Below, in pieces: positions 55,825 through 64,000 of a DNA stretch of 64,000 bases (positions are counted from its first letter, which is position 1; the number at the start of each line of letters is the position of its first letter). The notes under the pieces are model-generated. The model searched no databases. It saw nothing but the letters and a program-made list of their open reading frames with translations, and was not told where the DNA came from. Source of the DNA: Gottfriedia acidiceleris. Lineage in GTDB: Bacteria; Bacillota; Bacilli; Bacillales; Bacillaceae_G. The DNA is taken from the NCBI RefSeq assembly GCF_004138285.1, contig NZ_SCFN01000005.1, positions 310,001-374,000 on the forward strand. Reading direction: 5' to 3'. The translations under genes were made by a program, and so were the position numbers.

Positions 55825-55908
55825 TATTTCAGACCGATTTTTTAATTAACCATGGAATGCTATTTATGTCTACATACCAAGGTTGTTATATGAATCGGTC
55901 TTTTGTAT
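55825..55908 (+). ncRNA. Candidate small structured RNA
   Basis: Perfect 9-bp arms AGACCGATT (55831-55839) and AATCGGTCT (55893-55901) enclose an inner stem AACC-at-GG / CC-aa-GGTT separated by symmetrical internal loops, then TCTTTTG. TATAAT at 55814-55819 would start a transcript right at the hairpin. It lies in a 450-bp gap (55598-56047) between divergent genes with no open frame. It could be a small RNA, or a leader of the small membrane gene at 56048. I do not recognize the fold. Confidence 0.45.
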
Positions 55909-56047
55909 AGGAAGTAGTGTATAGAAAGAGCTTAATTTTGTACTTTAGAAAGGTTAGAATGGAATATTCTTACCAATAATGAACTATATAGACTGTAAAA
56001 GGGTTTCTTTAAAATACTTAAAATTACTTTAATGGGAGTGCATTGTA

Positions 56048-56245
56048 ATGAGGTTAAAAACACTAATTGGGCTATTATTAGGTTCATTGACAACATTCTT
56101 CATTTTAAGTCTCCTAAGTAATAAACTTACTAATAAAGAGTACTGGTTTTATGCATCGATCTATCTTGTCTTTATGGTTTTAGCATACTTGGCAATTAAT
56201 GTAATACGAAAAGTTAAGTCATCAAAGAAGACTGATTCATTTTGA
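56048..56245 (+). CDS. Small two-helix membrane protein
   Basis: A 65-aa protein with two predicted transmembrane helices (about 5-24 and 31-52) joined by a short charged turn (NKLTNKEYW) and a basic C-tail. Not recognized as a named family. GGGAGTG ribosome site before ATG and a dedicated terminator overlapping its 3' end support a real gene. Function unknown. Confidence 0.65.
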   Translation: MRLKTLIGLLLGSLTTFFILSLLSNKLTNKEYWFYASIYLVFMVLAYLAINVIRKVKSSKKTDSF

Positions 56246-56257
56246 ATCAGTCTTTTC
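56226..56257 (+). terminator. Terminator overlapping the end of the small membrane gene
   Basis: AAGACTGATTCA / TGAATCAGTCTT with a TTT loop, followed by TTTC; the stop codon lies inside the stem-loop. Confidence 0.8.
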
Positions 56258-56347
56258 TATTTACCGTTTTTATCAAATTTCCTATTATAAGAAAAATAAA
56301 TAATGATAATATTGATAATAAGTAAATCTGATACTAGGAGATAGAGT

Positions 56348-57232
56348 ATGGATCAAATTCTTTTAGTTTTTATGGCGGTCGCTGAAAAAAGAAACTTTTC
56401 AAGAGCGGCTGAAGAGTTACATATGACTCAACCATCCGTTAGTCAGCAAATTCAATTACTTGAGAAGCATATCGGTGCAAAGCTTTTAATTAGAACGAAT
56501 AAATATGTTCAGCTAACGAAGGCTGGAGAAATTGTTTATTTGCATGCTAAGGAAATAACTAGTTTATACAAGCGTATGTCGACACTTGTAAATGATCTGA
56601 TGAATGAGGCTAGTGGTCATCTTAAAATAGGTGCAAGTTATACATTTGGTGAATATGTTTTACCGCAAATTTTAGCGGAAATGAAGAGACTTTTCCCAAA
56701 TGTCATTCCATCAGTGCAAATAGGGAATACTCGAGAAATTGTTCAAGCTGCACTAAGTTATCAAATCGATATTGGTATAGTTGAAGGAGAAGCGAATCAT
56801 ACAAATTTAAATATACAGCCTTTTGCAAATGATGAAATGTATATTATAGCTGGAACTAAGAGCGAAATATTCGCAATTGAAGCTGTGACATTGAATCAAA
56901 TTGAAAATGAAACTTGGATTGTTAGGGAAGAAGGATCTGGAACAAGGGAAGCGACTGAACGGTTATTTGATTTATTAAAGATACGTCCTAAAAATATAAT
57001 TGAATTTGGTAGCACACAATTAATTAAAGAAGCTGTAGAAGCTGGTATGGGAATTACCTATTTATCTGAGCTAGCAATAAAAAAAGAAAAGCTGTTAAAT
57101 ACAATTGATTACCTTAAAGTAGAGGGGACACCTATTCAACGGAATTTTTCAATTATCACAGATAAAATCGAACTTCATACGAAATCGATGGAGATATTTA
57201 TTGAGTTAGTTAAGAATTATTACGAGAATTAA
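56348..57232 (+). CDS. LysR-family transcriptional regulator
   Basis: A 294-aa LTTR: N-terminal winged HTH (MDQILLVFMAVAEKRNFSRA, then AEELHMTQPSVSQQIQLLE) and the type 2 periplasmic-binding-like effector domain (about 88-290, LKIGASYTFGEYVLPQILAEMKRLFPNV). Resembles the CysL/YwfK subgroup. ATG is preceded by AGGAGATAG. Target genes cannot be told; the next gene (SDR) is in the same direction, 74 nt away. Confidence 0.9.
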   Translation: MDQILLVFMAVAEKRNFSRAAEELHMTQPSVSQQIQLLEKHIGAKLLIRTNKYVQLTKAGEIVYLHAKEITSLYKRMSTLVNDLMNEASGHLKIGASYTFGEYVLPQILAEMKRLFPNVIPSVQIGNTREIVQAALSYQIDIGIVEGEANHTNLNIQPFANDEMYIIAGTKSEIFAIEAVTLNQIENETWIVREEGSGTREATERLFDLLKIRPKNIIEFGSTQLIKEAVEAGMGITYLSELAIKKEKLLNTIDYLKVEGTPIQRNFSIITDKIELHTKSMEIFIELVKNYYEN

Positions 57233-57306
57233 AATCCTTTTTTATTTAGTTGAACATATAGTAAAAGAAAAGTGTTCAAACGATAAAAAAATAAAGGATA
57301 ATCATA

Positions 57307-58101
57307 ATGAATTTCAAAAAAACAAAGGGTAAAACAGTATTAATTACCGGACCAACGGAAGGAATTGGCTATGAGTTAACTAAGTTATTTGCAAAAGATC
57401 ATTTCAACCTAGTTTTAGTTGCTAGAAATAAAACTAAATTAGAAGAAATGGCTAATTCATTGATGAAGCAATTCAATATAAAAGTACTGGTTATTTCAGA
57501 AGACCTTTCTAAAGCAAATTCTGCTAAGTCCATTTTTGATCAAGTTTTAAAATCACAAATGGAGATTGATATTCTAGTAAATAATGCTGGAGTTGCCTTA
57601 TACGGAGACTTTGGTCAGACTGACTTAAAAAAAGAGTTAACGATGATTCAACTAAATATTGTTACTTTAACAGAGTTAGTAAAATATTTTTTACCAAATA
57701 TGCTTCAAAAAAAATCGGGCCAAATTATTAATATTGCATCTACTTCAGCTTTTCAACCAGGGCCAAAAATGTCTGTCTACGCAGCTTCAAAGGCTTATGT
57801 ACTATCATTTAGTGAAGCTCTTTCAGAGGAATTAAGACATACAGGAGTTAGCGTAACAGCTGTCTGTCCAGGGCCAACTAGAACGGGAATTATCAATTCA
57901 TCCGGTGGAAATAATTCAAAGCTATTTAAAGGTAAAATTATGACCCCCAAAAAAGTTGCGAAGTTGACTTATAAGGCAGTTAGTAAGAAGGAAACTATTA
58001 TTATTACAGGTTTTAAGAATAAAATTTTAGCGCAATCTGTTCGATTCATTCCACGATCAATCGTTAGAAAACTTGCAAAAAAACTATTAGAAGAGAGATA
58101 A
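57307..58101 (+). CDS. Short-chain dehydrogenase/reductase
   Basis: A 264-aa classical SDR. Cofactor-binding TGPTEGIG (TGxxxGxG), NNAG motif (VNNAGVALYG), catalytic Ser in ASTSAFQ and YAASK catalytic Tyr/Lys. Arg22-type residues after strand 2 (VARNKTKLEEM) suggest NADP preference. Resembles the DltE/YqjQ group of bacilli. Substrate unknown. Possibly co-regulated with the preceding LysR gene. Confidence 0.88.
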   Translation: MNFKKTKGKTVLITGPTEGIGYELTKLFAKDHFNLVLVARNKTKLEEMANSLMKQFNIKVLVISEDLSKANSAKSIFDQVLKSQMEIDILVNNAGVALYGDFGQTDLKKELTMIQLNIVTLTELVKYFLPNMLQKKSGQIINIASTSAFQPGPKMSVYAASKAYVLSFSEALSEELRHTGVSVTAVCPGPTRTGIINSSGGNNSKLFKGKIMTPKKVAKLTYKAVSKKETIIITGFKNKILAQSVRFIPRSIVRKLAKKLLEER

Positions 58102-58134
58102 AAAAATACAGTCTAATTAGGCTGTATTTTTTTG
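58102..58134 (+). terminator. Terminator after SDR gene
   Basis: AAAATACAG.C / G.CTGTATTTTTTT stem-loop, likely bidirectional with the gene ending at 58146. Confidence 0.85.
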
Positions 58135-58145
58135 TTACTATTTAA

Positions 58146-58766
58146 TTAGGCGTTACCCATAATAATCTGTTCAAGTGTATTTGCTACATCTTGTGCACTA
58201 TCAGAAACTGATTCTAACATTTCATAAATTTCTTTGAACTGAATTATTTTGATTGGATCCTTTTCATTTTTAAATAACTCTTTAATGGAAGTGCGTAATA
58301 ACGCGTCACACTGTGATTCATAATCTTTTACTTGGATTGCATGTACGCGCATTTCTAATAATTTCTTCCGTGAAAGTAATTGAATTGCTTTTAATATTTC
58401 ATTCGAAGCACTACGAATATTTTTAACAAATTTCACCATGAATTCATCTATTTGAATGATGGAGTACATTTCAAACGTTGCTGAACATTGCTCCATTCCG
58501 TCAAGTACATCATCCATTTTATTAGCAAGTTCTAGTATATCTTCACGTTCAATAGGTGTAATGAATGTTTTGTTTAATTCAACGATAATTTGATGGACAT
58601 ATGTATCACCTTTTGTTTCATATGCCTTCATTTCTGCAGAGAATGTTTTTAAATCAGTAGCATTTTTTATTTTAAAATCATCAAAATAAATCGAACTTTC
58701 ATTTACATTATTTGCAATGTTTAAGAGCATTTCAAAGAATGTATCATTTTTTTTACCTAGTCTCAA
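58146..58766 (-). CDS. DUF47/PhoU-like protein (Pit accessory protein type)
   Basis: A 206-aa all-helical protein of the DUF47 family (YkaA in B. subtilis), e.g. TPIEREDILELANKMDDVLDGMEQ and the acidic metal-binding E/D repeats typical of PhoU folds. Members usually sit next to a pit-type low-affinity phosphate transporter; none is adjacent here. TTG start with AGGAGG 8 nt upstream. Confidence 0.88.
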   Translation of the reverse strand: MRLGKKNDTFFEMLLNIANNVNESSIYFDDFKIKNATDLKTFSAEMKAYETKGDTYVHQIIVELNKTFITPIEREDILELANKMDDVLDGMEQCSATFEMYSIIQIDEFMVKFVKNIRSASNEILKAIQLLSRKKLLEMRVHAIQVKDYESQCDALLRTSIKELFKNEKDPIKIIQFKEIYEMLESVSDSAQDVANTLEQIIMGNA

Positions 58767-58847
58767 GTATGATTCCTCCTAAAAACAGATTGATTCAAAT
58801 CCTTACATTATGTTGCTCAAGAGAATGAAATATTATAAATATGATTC

Positions 58848-59951
58848 TTAAAAAACAGGTCCAGTTCGATCAATTTTTACTTTTACGGAAGTTTTGAACT
58901 TAACATCCTTATATTCTTTGTCCCAATTTATTTTTTTCCATAAATTTGGGTAAGAGCTAGATAAGATTCCTCCAATTCCTAATGCGTCACAATTAGCTTC
59001 CAATATTGATTTAGTAATTTCATCAGACTGTTTAGTAAGAATTTTTGAAACATCCTTATTTAATTTGTCTTTGTTTAGCTTTTCGCCTACCTTACCTGTA
59101 TAACTAATAATTGCTAAATCAAGGGTTAGATTTAGCTTGCAAGTTATTTTTTTTGTCTTTTTATCTACTTTTATATTTAAATTTCTTTTCATTTTTTTTA
59201 CTCTAAAAGAAATTGATTTTCGTTCTCCTAACTCTACAGCCATTTCACTATATTTAGTTAGGCGATCCATTAGTAACAATAAAAGGCTTCCTTTTTCATT
59301 AGATAAGCTAATTCCTGTAAACTTATCCCCATTAAATAGGTCTATTCCACCGATTGTAATTTTATCATTTTCATCTTTTTTTACATAAGGTAAAACGATA
59401 TCTCTACCTTTATCTGTAACTTTCGTCCATGCTGTAAATGCAGTTTCTTTCGGAATCTTTGTTGTATTCTCAGCGGCTTCTAGTCCTTTTAAAATGATAA
59501 ATGCAATAGGGCTTGTTCCAGGATCGAGTGTAATAATGTCTGAAGCTTTATCTTCTGCTATTACAACTCTACTAGAAACATAAGCTTGTCTAGGGCGATA
59601 AAAAAGCTCTAAAAAAGGATAAATCCCTTTCTTTGCCAAGTCCCTTCCAATTAAGATTATATGCGCTTTACTTACATCAATTAGACCAGGTAGTTTATTA
59701 TTAATGTCAATTTCCATTCCGGATGCACTAGGCCGCTTTACTTTAACAAGTTCGTCCTTAACTTCAAACTGTCCTCCACCTTTATTTTCAATATTTAATG
59801 CTCTAACTGTAGCTAATAAATTATCGTCTTGATCTAAATCGAAGCTAATGCCATTAACCATTTTTTTATCTATTAATAGATTTTGGTCCCAACAGCTTGC
59901 TAAAAAAAAGGTAAACAAACATAAGGTTATCAAAAATGATTTTCTTATAAT
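58848..59951 (-). CDS. Spore germinant receptor subunit C (Ger(x)C lipoprotein)
   Basis: About 367 aa, GerAC-type lipoprotein on the outer face of the spore inner membrane. Signal region RKSFLITLCLFTFFLASC with lipobox Cys, then SCWDQNLLIDKKMVNGISFD and a C-terminal domain ending with DWDKEY-like NWDKEYKDVKFKTSVKVKI. Nearest standard start is TTG 59933, but that would lose the basic n-region and lies 24 nt from the Shine-Dalgarno AAAGGAGTG; ATT 59951 is 6 nt from it and restores a proper lipoprotein signal, so I set the start there. Third gene of the operon gerA-gerB-gerC on the minus strand. Confidence 0.9.
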   Translation of the reverse strand: MIRKSFLITLCLFTFFLASCWDQNLLIDKKMVNGISFDLDQDDNLLATVRALNIENKGGGQFEVKDELVKVKRPSASGMEIDINNKLPGLIDVSKAHIILIGRDLAKKGIYPFLELFYRPRQAYVSSRVVIAEDKASDIITLDPGTSPIAFIILKGLEAAENTTKIPKETAFTAWTKVTDKGRDIVLPYVKKDENDKITIGGIDLFNGDKFTGISLSNEKGSLLLLLMDRLTKYSEMAVELGERKSISFRVKKMKRNLNIKVDKKTKKITCKLNLTLDLAIISYTGKVGEKLNKDKLNKDVSKILTKQSDEITKSILEANCDALGIGGILSSSYPNLWKKINWDKEYKDVKFKTSVKVKIDRTGPVF

Positions 59952-61036
59952 TGTTCACTCCTTTCAGTTTTTGAAATGATAAAGGATAGACAAAGCAGAA
60001 TGAAGGGAAGTCCAAATACAACCACATAGCTTAAATAAGCTACATATTTATCAAAGATAGCTAGTTGATCCTCATCAAATGGTATGAGTGTTATGAGAAA
60101 AATTAAGATTCCACTAATAAATACATTTTTTTTAAATGATTTTTCATTACTAATACTTTTAGCTGATAAAAATATGTAAATGATTACCGAGGTTGTCATT
60201 GGTACAATCCAGACAGATAAAAAGATCAAATCTAAGCGGTCGATCATTTCAAACGAAAGGGCTTTAAATAAATATAAAACAGGCTCCCTAATTTGTAGAA
60301 GTTGTGTTGGACTAAAGCTTAATAGGCAAATAAAGGTAAAATATGTATAGAATAATGTCACAGAGAAATTGGCAAGACTCACAGTTTTTAATATTCCTTT
60401 TTCAGTATCAAGCACAAAAGGAAAAATTAGTAAAAGACTTTCAAACCCTAATATTGAGAGTAAGGATTTATGACTTCCTAAAATTATATTTTTCACTCCT
60501 GAATGCCCGATCGGTAGAATAAAGCGGAATTCATTTGGTAAATAAAAGGTAAAGAACGATAGTAAAAATAGAAGGATGATTAGAACCGATGCTAATACAA
60601 AAAATCTCGATATAATTCTTAGGTCACTAATTGTTAAATAAATGCTTGATAAAATAATAATTAATGATAGTACCCATATTGGAGTTAACGGTAATAACCA
60701 AAGAGTTATGGTTCTGATAAAAAGAACACAAGCCAGACTTCCAATCATAATAAAATAGATATATATAAATAAATTACAGAACTTTCCTACATATTTACCT
60801 AAAATTTTTTTTGTAATATCTGTATATGTAGCATTTGGATATCTTCTTAGTAAAAGCCAGTAAATGAATAATGTAATTTGGACTGCTACTCCTGCAATTA
60901 TGGTAGAGATCCACCCATCACCTTTGGCCGTACTTTGAACAGCATTCGGTAATGCGAGTAGTCCAATACCGATTTGACTCTGGAGAATAAAAAAGTATAG
61001 CTGTAATTTAGAAATCGAATTACTAATCGTTATCAT
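59945..61036 (-). CDS. Spore germinant receptor subunit B (GerAB/GerKB-type permease)
   Basis: A 363-aa membrane protein of the spore germination (GerAB) branch of the APC superfamily with 10 transmembrane helices; it begins ITISNSISKLQLYFFILQSQIGIGLLALPN. Germinant-binding subunit of the receptor. The ATG at 61036 overlaps the gerA stop as ATGA; GTG 61048 is a possible but less likely start. Stop codon lies just before gerC. Confidence 0.92.
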   Translation of the reverse strand: MITISNSISKLQLYFFILQSQIGIGLLALPNAVQSTAKGDGWISTIIAGVAVQITLFIYWLLLRRYPNATYTDITKKILGKYVGKFCNLFIYIYFIMIGSLACVLFIRTITLWLLPLTPIWVLSLIIILSSIYLTISDLRIISRFFVLASVLIILLFLLSFFTFYLPNEFRFILPIGHSGVKNIILGSHKSLLSILGFESLLLIFPFVLDTEKGILKTVSLANFSVTLFYTYFTFICLLSFSPTQLLQIREPVLYLFKALSFEMIDRLDLIFLSVWIVPMTTSVIIYIFLSAKSISNEKSFKKNVFISGILIFLITLIPFDEDQLAIFDKYVAYLSYVVVFGLPFILLCLSFIISKTERSEQL

Positions 61037-62520
61037 TTTTTCTTCCACACCCTAGATATTCTTTGCTGTGCAATCTTTTGGGGAAGTGCATCAGTTGGTC
61101 TTGTATTTTGTTTCCATGAAGGGAGTCTAAAGAATGTATCTTTTATATCTTCCTTTCGAAAAGGTGCCATCGGAGAAAAGTACGGCATGCCAAAAGATTT
61201 TAATTTACACATATGCATAATAATTAACATTAAAGTTAGTGTGATCCCGAAGAAACCTAGTATCGAAGCCATAATCATCGTCGGAAAGCCCAATAGTCTC
61301 ATACTGGTACCCATCTCACTAACTGGTGCTACAAACGAAGCAATCGCTGTAAAGCCAATTACAACGATCATCGTATTTGATACTAAATGCGCTTCAACAA
61401 CAGCTGTACCAATAACTAGCCCACCAACTATACCAATTGTTTGAGCGATAGGAGAAGGTAGTCTAATAGAGGCTTCCTTTAGTAGTTCTAATATGATTTG
61501 CATTGCAAAAGCTTCGACGAGAGGGAGAAATGGTACAAACTCTAAAGAAACTCTAATTGAATAAAGAAGACCTATTGGTAGTACTTCAGAGTGGAAGGAT
61601 ACAATCGCAATGTATATGGCAGGTAAGCTAATTGCAACAATAAAGCTAAATACCCTAATAATTCGAAAAAATGAACCAATCAACCATCGATGATTATAAT
61701 CATCGGGAGCTTGATAAAAAGCGAAAAAGGTAATTGGGACAATAGAAACTGTTGGATTCCCATCTACAAGTAAATTTATTTTACCGTCTAAAAGATAAGA
61801 TGCAGCCCGATCTGGTCTTTCTGTATTTAATACTTGTGGAAATGGTGAAAACGTACTATCCTCGATCAATTCTTCTAGTTGTCCTGTAGAACGAAGACTG
61901 TCTAATTCAAGACCTGAAATTCTTTCTTCTATGACCTCAACAAGTTTTCGATTTACAATTGAATCGATATAAACCATCGCCACCTTTGTATTAGTAATTC
62001 TTCCAATTTTAAAATACTTGACTTTTAATTCAGGTGTACGTATCCTTTTTCTCAATAATTGTATATTTGTATTTATACTTTCGACAAAACCATCGTGAGC
62101 ACCATTAATATTTTGTTCATTAGCAGGTTCAATGATTGCACGTTCCTTATCATCTGAAGCTGCTGCTAGAATTCCATTTGAACAATTTTCTTCTAAAATT
62201 AGACAAAACCCGTCTAATAAACTATTTCCTAATTCTGAGATATTTGTTGAGTTTTTAATCTCATATGATTTGACGATATTGCCTGTTTCATCCTTTGTTT
62301 CTCTTAAAATAGGCTCAATAATAAATGATTGAAGTGCCTCAATTTTTATCATCGATTCAAGAAACAAAATAGCGAAAATCTGGACATTTTTATGGATAAT
62401 CTTAATAACCAAATCCTCTGTATGACTTAAATAATCTTGAATCATTTCAATATTATTTTTAAGATTATTTGATAAAACTTCTTCTTTATTTGACTTAATT
62501 GTTGTTGTATTGGTTCTCAT
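61033..62520 (-). CDS. Spore germinant receptor subunit A (GerAA type)
   Basis: A 495-aa GerA-family protein: N-terminal cytoplasmic domain (about 1-280) and C-terminal membrane domain with about five to six helices (about 285-450), with signatures such as LLRKRIRTPELKVKYFKIGRIT, NPTVSIVPITFFAFYQAPDDY and FVPFLPLVEAFAMQIILELLKEASIRLPSPIAQTIGIVGGLVIG. Part of the receptor that triggers germination upon binding amino acids or sugars. AGAGGT ribosome site. First gene of the operon; forespore (sigma-G) expression expected but a clear promoter was not identified. Confidence 0.93.
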   Translation of the reverse strand: MRTNTTTIKSNKEEVLSNNLKNNIEMIQDYLSHTEDLVIKIIHKNVQIFAILFLESMIKIEALQSFIIEPILRETKDETGNIVKSYEIKNSTNISELGNSLLDGFCLILEENCSNGILAAASDDKERAIIEPANEQNINGAHDGFVESINTNIQLLRKRIRTPELKVKYFKIGRITNTKVAMVYIDSIVNRKLVEVIEERISGLELDSLRSTGQLEELIEDSTFSPFPQVLNTERPDRAASYLLDGKINLLVDGNPTVSIVPITFFAFYQAPDDYNHRWLIGSFFRIIRVFSFIVAISLPAIYIAIVSFHSEVLPIGLLYSIRVSLEFVPFLPLVEAFAMQIILELLKEASIRLPSPIAQTIGIVGGLVIGTAVVEAHLVSNTMIVVIGFTAIASFVAPVSEMGTSMRLLGFPTMIMASILGFFGITLTLMLIIMHMCKLKSFGMPYFSPMAPFRKEDIKDTFFRLPSWKQNTRPTDALPQKIAQQRISRVWKKK

Positions 62521-62698
62521 ATTGATACCTCTTTGATGGAAGCTCTAATTGGGTTTATTCTTTCCAAAAATAGGTAGTGTATGCAATGAAGAATTATTTG
62601 AAAAATCATTTGTGATTCCGTTTTTTAGATTAACAAAAACGTATGATATCAGTTTTCAAAAAAAAATATAAAAATCGAATCTTGTAGAAATAAACTTG

Positions 62699-62727
62699 TT
62701 GACTTTTTATTTTTTGCATAATAATAT
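62699..62727 (+). promoter_or_regulatory. Promoter of the trp leader
   Basis: TTGACT (62699-62704), 17-nt spacer, TAATAT (62722-62727); TATAAG at 62725 is an alternative -10. Precedes the first T-box. Confidence 0.65.
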
Positions 62728-62754
62728 AAGGACAATTAATTTAAATAAACATCC

Positions 62755-63030
62755 ATAATTACTTTGCGTTGACGAAGAGTAGTAACGATTACGGAAACTA
62801 AAGAGAGCTGATGGTTGGTGCGAATCAGTGTGAAAGTAATCGCGAATGGACTTCCGAGCATTCAAACCGAACCTTAAATAAGTAGTAGGCTTTGGCGAGT
62901 AGTCTTCTCGTTACAAAAGACGGGTATTCAATGGAAAGTTGAATGGATACCGACAAAGCGAGCTGTTAATCAGCTAATGAAGGTGGCACCACGGGTCTCT
63001 CGTCCTTTTTAAGACGGGGGGCCCTTTTTG
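62755..63030 (+). ncRNA. tRNA-Trp T-box riboswitch 1
   Basis: Stem I elements AGAGAGC...GGTTGGTGCGAATC and the specifier TGG (62847-62849, in GCGAATGGACTTCCGAG) pair with tRNA-Trp. Antiterminator T-box at 62980-62995 reads AAGGTGGCACCACGGG, deviating twice from TGGTACCGCGG; its bulge TGGC complements the GCCA end of bacterial tRNA-Trp. Terminator with GACG / CGTC and GGG / CCC arms and TTTTT at 62993-63029. Confidence 0.92.
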
Positions 63031-63054
63031 TATTCTTTTTTAATTTAATAATAA

Positions 63055-63352
63055 TAAATCGCTGAGTAAGAAGAGTAAATATTGGTGAATGTCACAGAGA
63101 GTTAGACAATGGTGGGAGTCTAATACAGGAACCTTTATCGAATGGGCTTACGAGAGGCATCTTGAACAATAAAGTAGGGATGCACGGATTTCCACCGTTA
63201 AAAGGATAGGGTATCGGAATTATATTGGCAACTAATTCCCGTATCTGAAAAGTGGGATTCAGATAAAACTGATCCAATCTGAGGTGGTACCGCGGTAGCA
63301 ACTAATCGTCCTCTATATGCACAATCTTTGTGCGTATAGGGGACTTTTTTTA
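63055..63352 (+). ncRNA. tRNA-Trp T-box riboswitch 2
   Basis: Second complete T-box in series. Specifier TGG at 63143-63145 (in CGAATGGGCTTACGAG). T-box sequence GAGGTGGTACCGCGG at 63281-63295 is canonical, with bulge TGGT. Terminator stem GTCCTCTATATGCAC / GTGCGTATAGGGGAC (63308-63344) followed by seven T. Ends 30 nt before trpE. Confidence 0.95.
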
Positions 63353-63382
63353 TATTCATTAAATTTTTGGAGGTCGAACAAA

Positions 63383-64000
63383 TTGTCAGTACAAAACAAA
63401 GCAGAAATAATCATTGAAACGATAATGGGGGATTTGTTTACACCGATTTCATTATTTAAGAAATTGACCGCTAGCAAAAAGTTTTTATATGAAAGCTCAT
63501 TTAAGCATAAAGATTCTGGCCGTTATTCATTTGTTGGTTCAAAACCAGCTTTTGAATTGATTGGGACAAATGAAAGTGGCCAAATCATCTATAAAAATGG
63601 CAAAAAAGAAGAGTTTGTTGGAAATCCTCTTTTCAAACTCAAAGAGTTAATACCAAAGCAGGATTGCTTAGAGGTATTGGATATCCCTTTCATTGGTGGG
63701 GGAATTGGGTATGTAGGATATGATATGATTCGCCAGTTTGAAGAGATCGGTGATGAGTTGGAAGACGTTATCGGAATGCCAGATCTCCATTTAATGTTTT
63801 TTGAAGTCATTATTGTATTTGATCATTTGGAACAGAAAATTCATTTGGTTGGAACAAAGCTTTCCGATGAAACAACTTTAGAAGATTTGAAGAGCGAAAT
63901 TCAGAAGTATAAACAAGTAATTGTAGCTAATTCAAATCAAGAGGAGGAAGTAAAACCGGTTGTATTTTCTACTTTCGAGTCTGAAGTTAGTAAAGCTGAC
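63383..64000 (+). CDS. trpE: Anthranilate synthase component I, N-terminal part (cut by window end)
   Basis: 206 codons of TrpE are present, reading open to the window edge. N-terminal domain signatures: DLFTPISLFKKL, FLYESSFKHKDSGRYSFVGSKPAFEL and GGGIGYVGYDMIRQFEEI. With TrpG it converts chorismate and glutamine to anthranilate, the first step to tryptophan; the catalytic chorismate-binding domain lies outside. TTG start with GGAGG 9 nt upstream. Expression is controlled by two T-boxes in series. Downstream trp genes are expected. Confidence 0.95.
   Translation, partial: MSVQNKAEIIIETIMGDLFTPISLFKKLTASKKFLYESSFKHKDSGRYSFVGSKPAFELIGTNESGQIIYKNGKKEEFVGNPLFKLKELIPKQDCLEVLDIPFIGGGIGYVGYDMIRQFEEIGDELEDVIGMPDLHLMFFEVIIVFDHLEQKIHLVGTKLSDETTLEDLKSEIQKYKQVIVANSNQEEEVKPVVFSTFESEVSKAD

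Overview
The window is AT-rich chromosomal DNA from an endospore-forming Bacillota, almost certainly family Bacillaceae. Evidence is a gerA-type germinant-receptor operon, the gene order yvyE–tagU–degS–degU–degV–comFA–comFC–flgM followed by hpf–secA–prfB and cccB–ftsE–ftsX–ctpB–minJ (shared with Bacillus chromosomes), Bacillus-type sigma-D and sigma-H promoters, a PerR box, a cre site, and a tandem tryptophan T-box leader of the kind reported for the B. cereus group. The species cannot be fixed by reading alone. No transposase, prophage, CRISPR array, rRNA or tRNA gene was seen.

Layout. 1–7 kb: cell-envelope genes (a TcaA-like membrane protein, a lysozyme-like protein, an SH3/glucosaminidase autolysin behind a sigma-D-type promoter, a secreted transglycosylase), then a gene-free patch with a cluster of DnaA boxes. 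7.3–9.3 kb: a lone sugar phosphotransferase and a 1.3-kb gene desert. 9.3–17.3 kb: the degS/degU and late-competence (comF) block, ending in flgM with its own sigma-D-like promoter but no flagellar genes. 17.6–26.5 kb: kimA potassium importer, cold-shock protein, hpf (sigma-H promoter), secA, prfB with programmed +1 frameshift, a YitT-family protein and a cytochrome c lipoprotein. 26.8–34.6 kb: ftsEX with an M23 hydrolase/activator, katA under PerR boxes, ctpB and minJ.

35–51 kb is the most distinctive part. Two large paralogous secreted S8 proteases (1346 and 1354 aa), each ending in a dockerin-type module preceded by a cohesin-like module (clear in the first, divergent in the second), flank a complete mannitol operon (mtlA-mtlR-mtlF-mtlD) and a divergent HTH-TPR regulator of the RRNPP (NprR/PlcR-like) class. 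The gap between regulator and second protease is packed with direct and inverted repeats, suggesting a regulated secreted-protease system. Downstream lies a 559-bp MITE-like inverted-repeat element containing a GC-rich Bacillaceae-type repeat.

51.7–64 kb: an RsuA/RluF-type pseudouridine synthase, a guanine-class purine riboswitch driving an NCS2 purine permease, a SteT-like amino-acid exchanger, a candidate small structured RNA, a LysR regulator, an SDR, a DUF47 protein, the ger operon, and two consecutive Trp T-boxes leading into trpE, which runs off the window. Two genes (rluF-like and gerC) appear to use ATT start codons.
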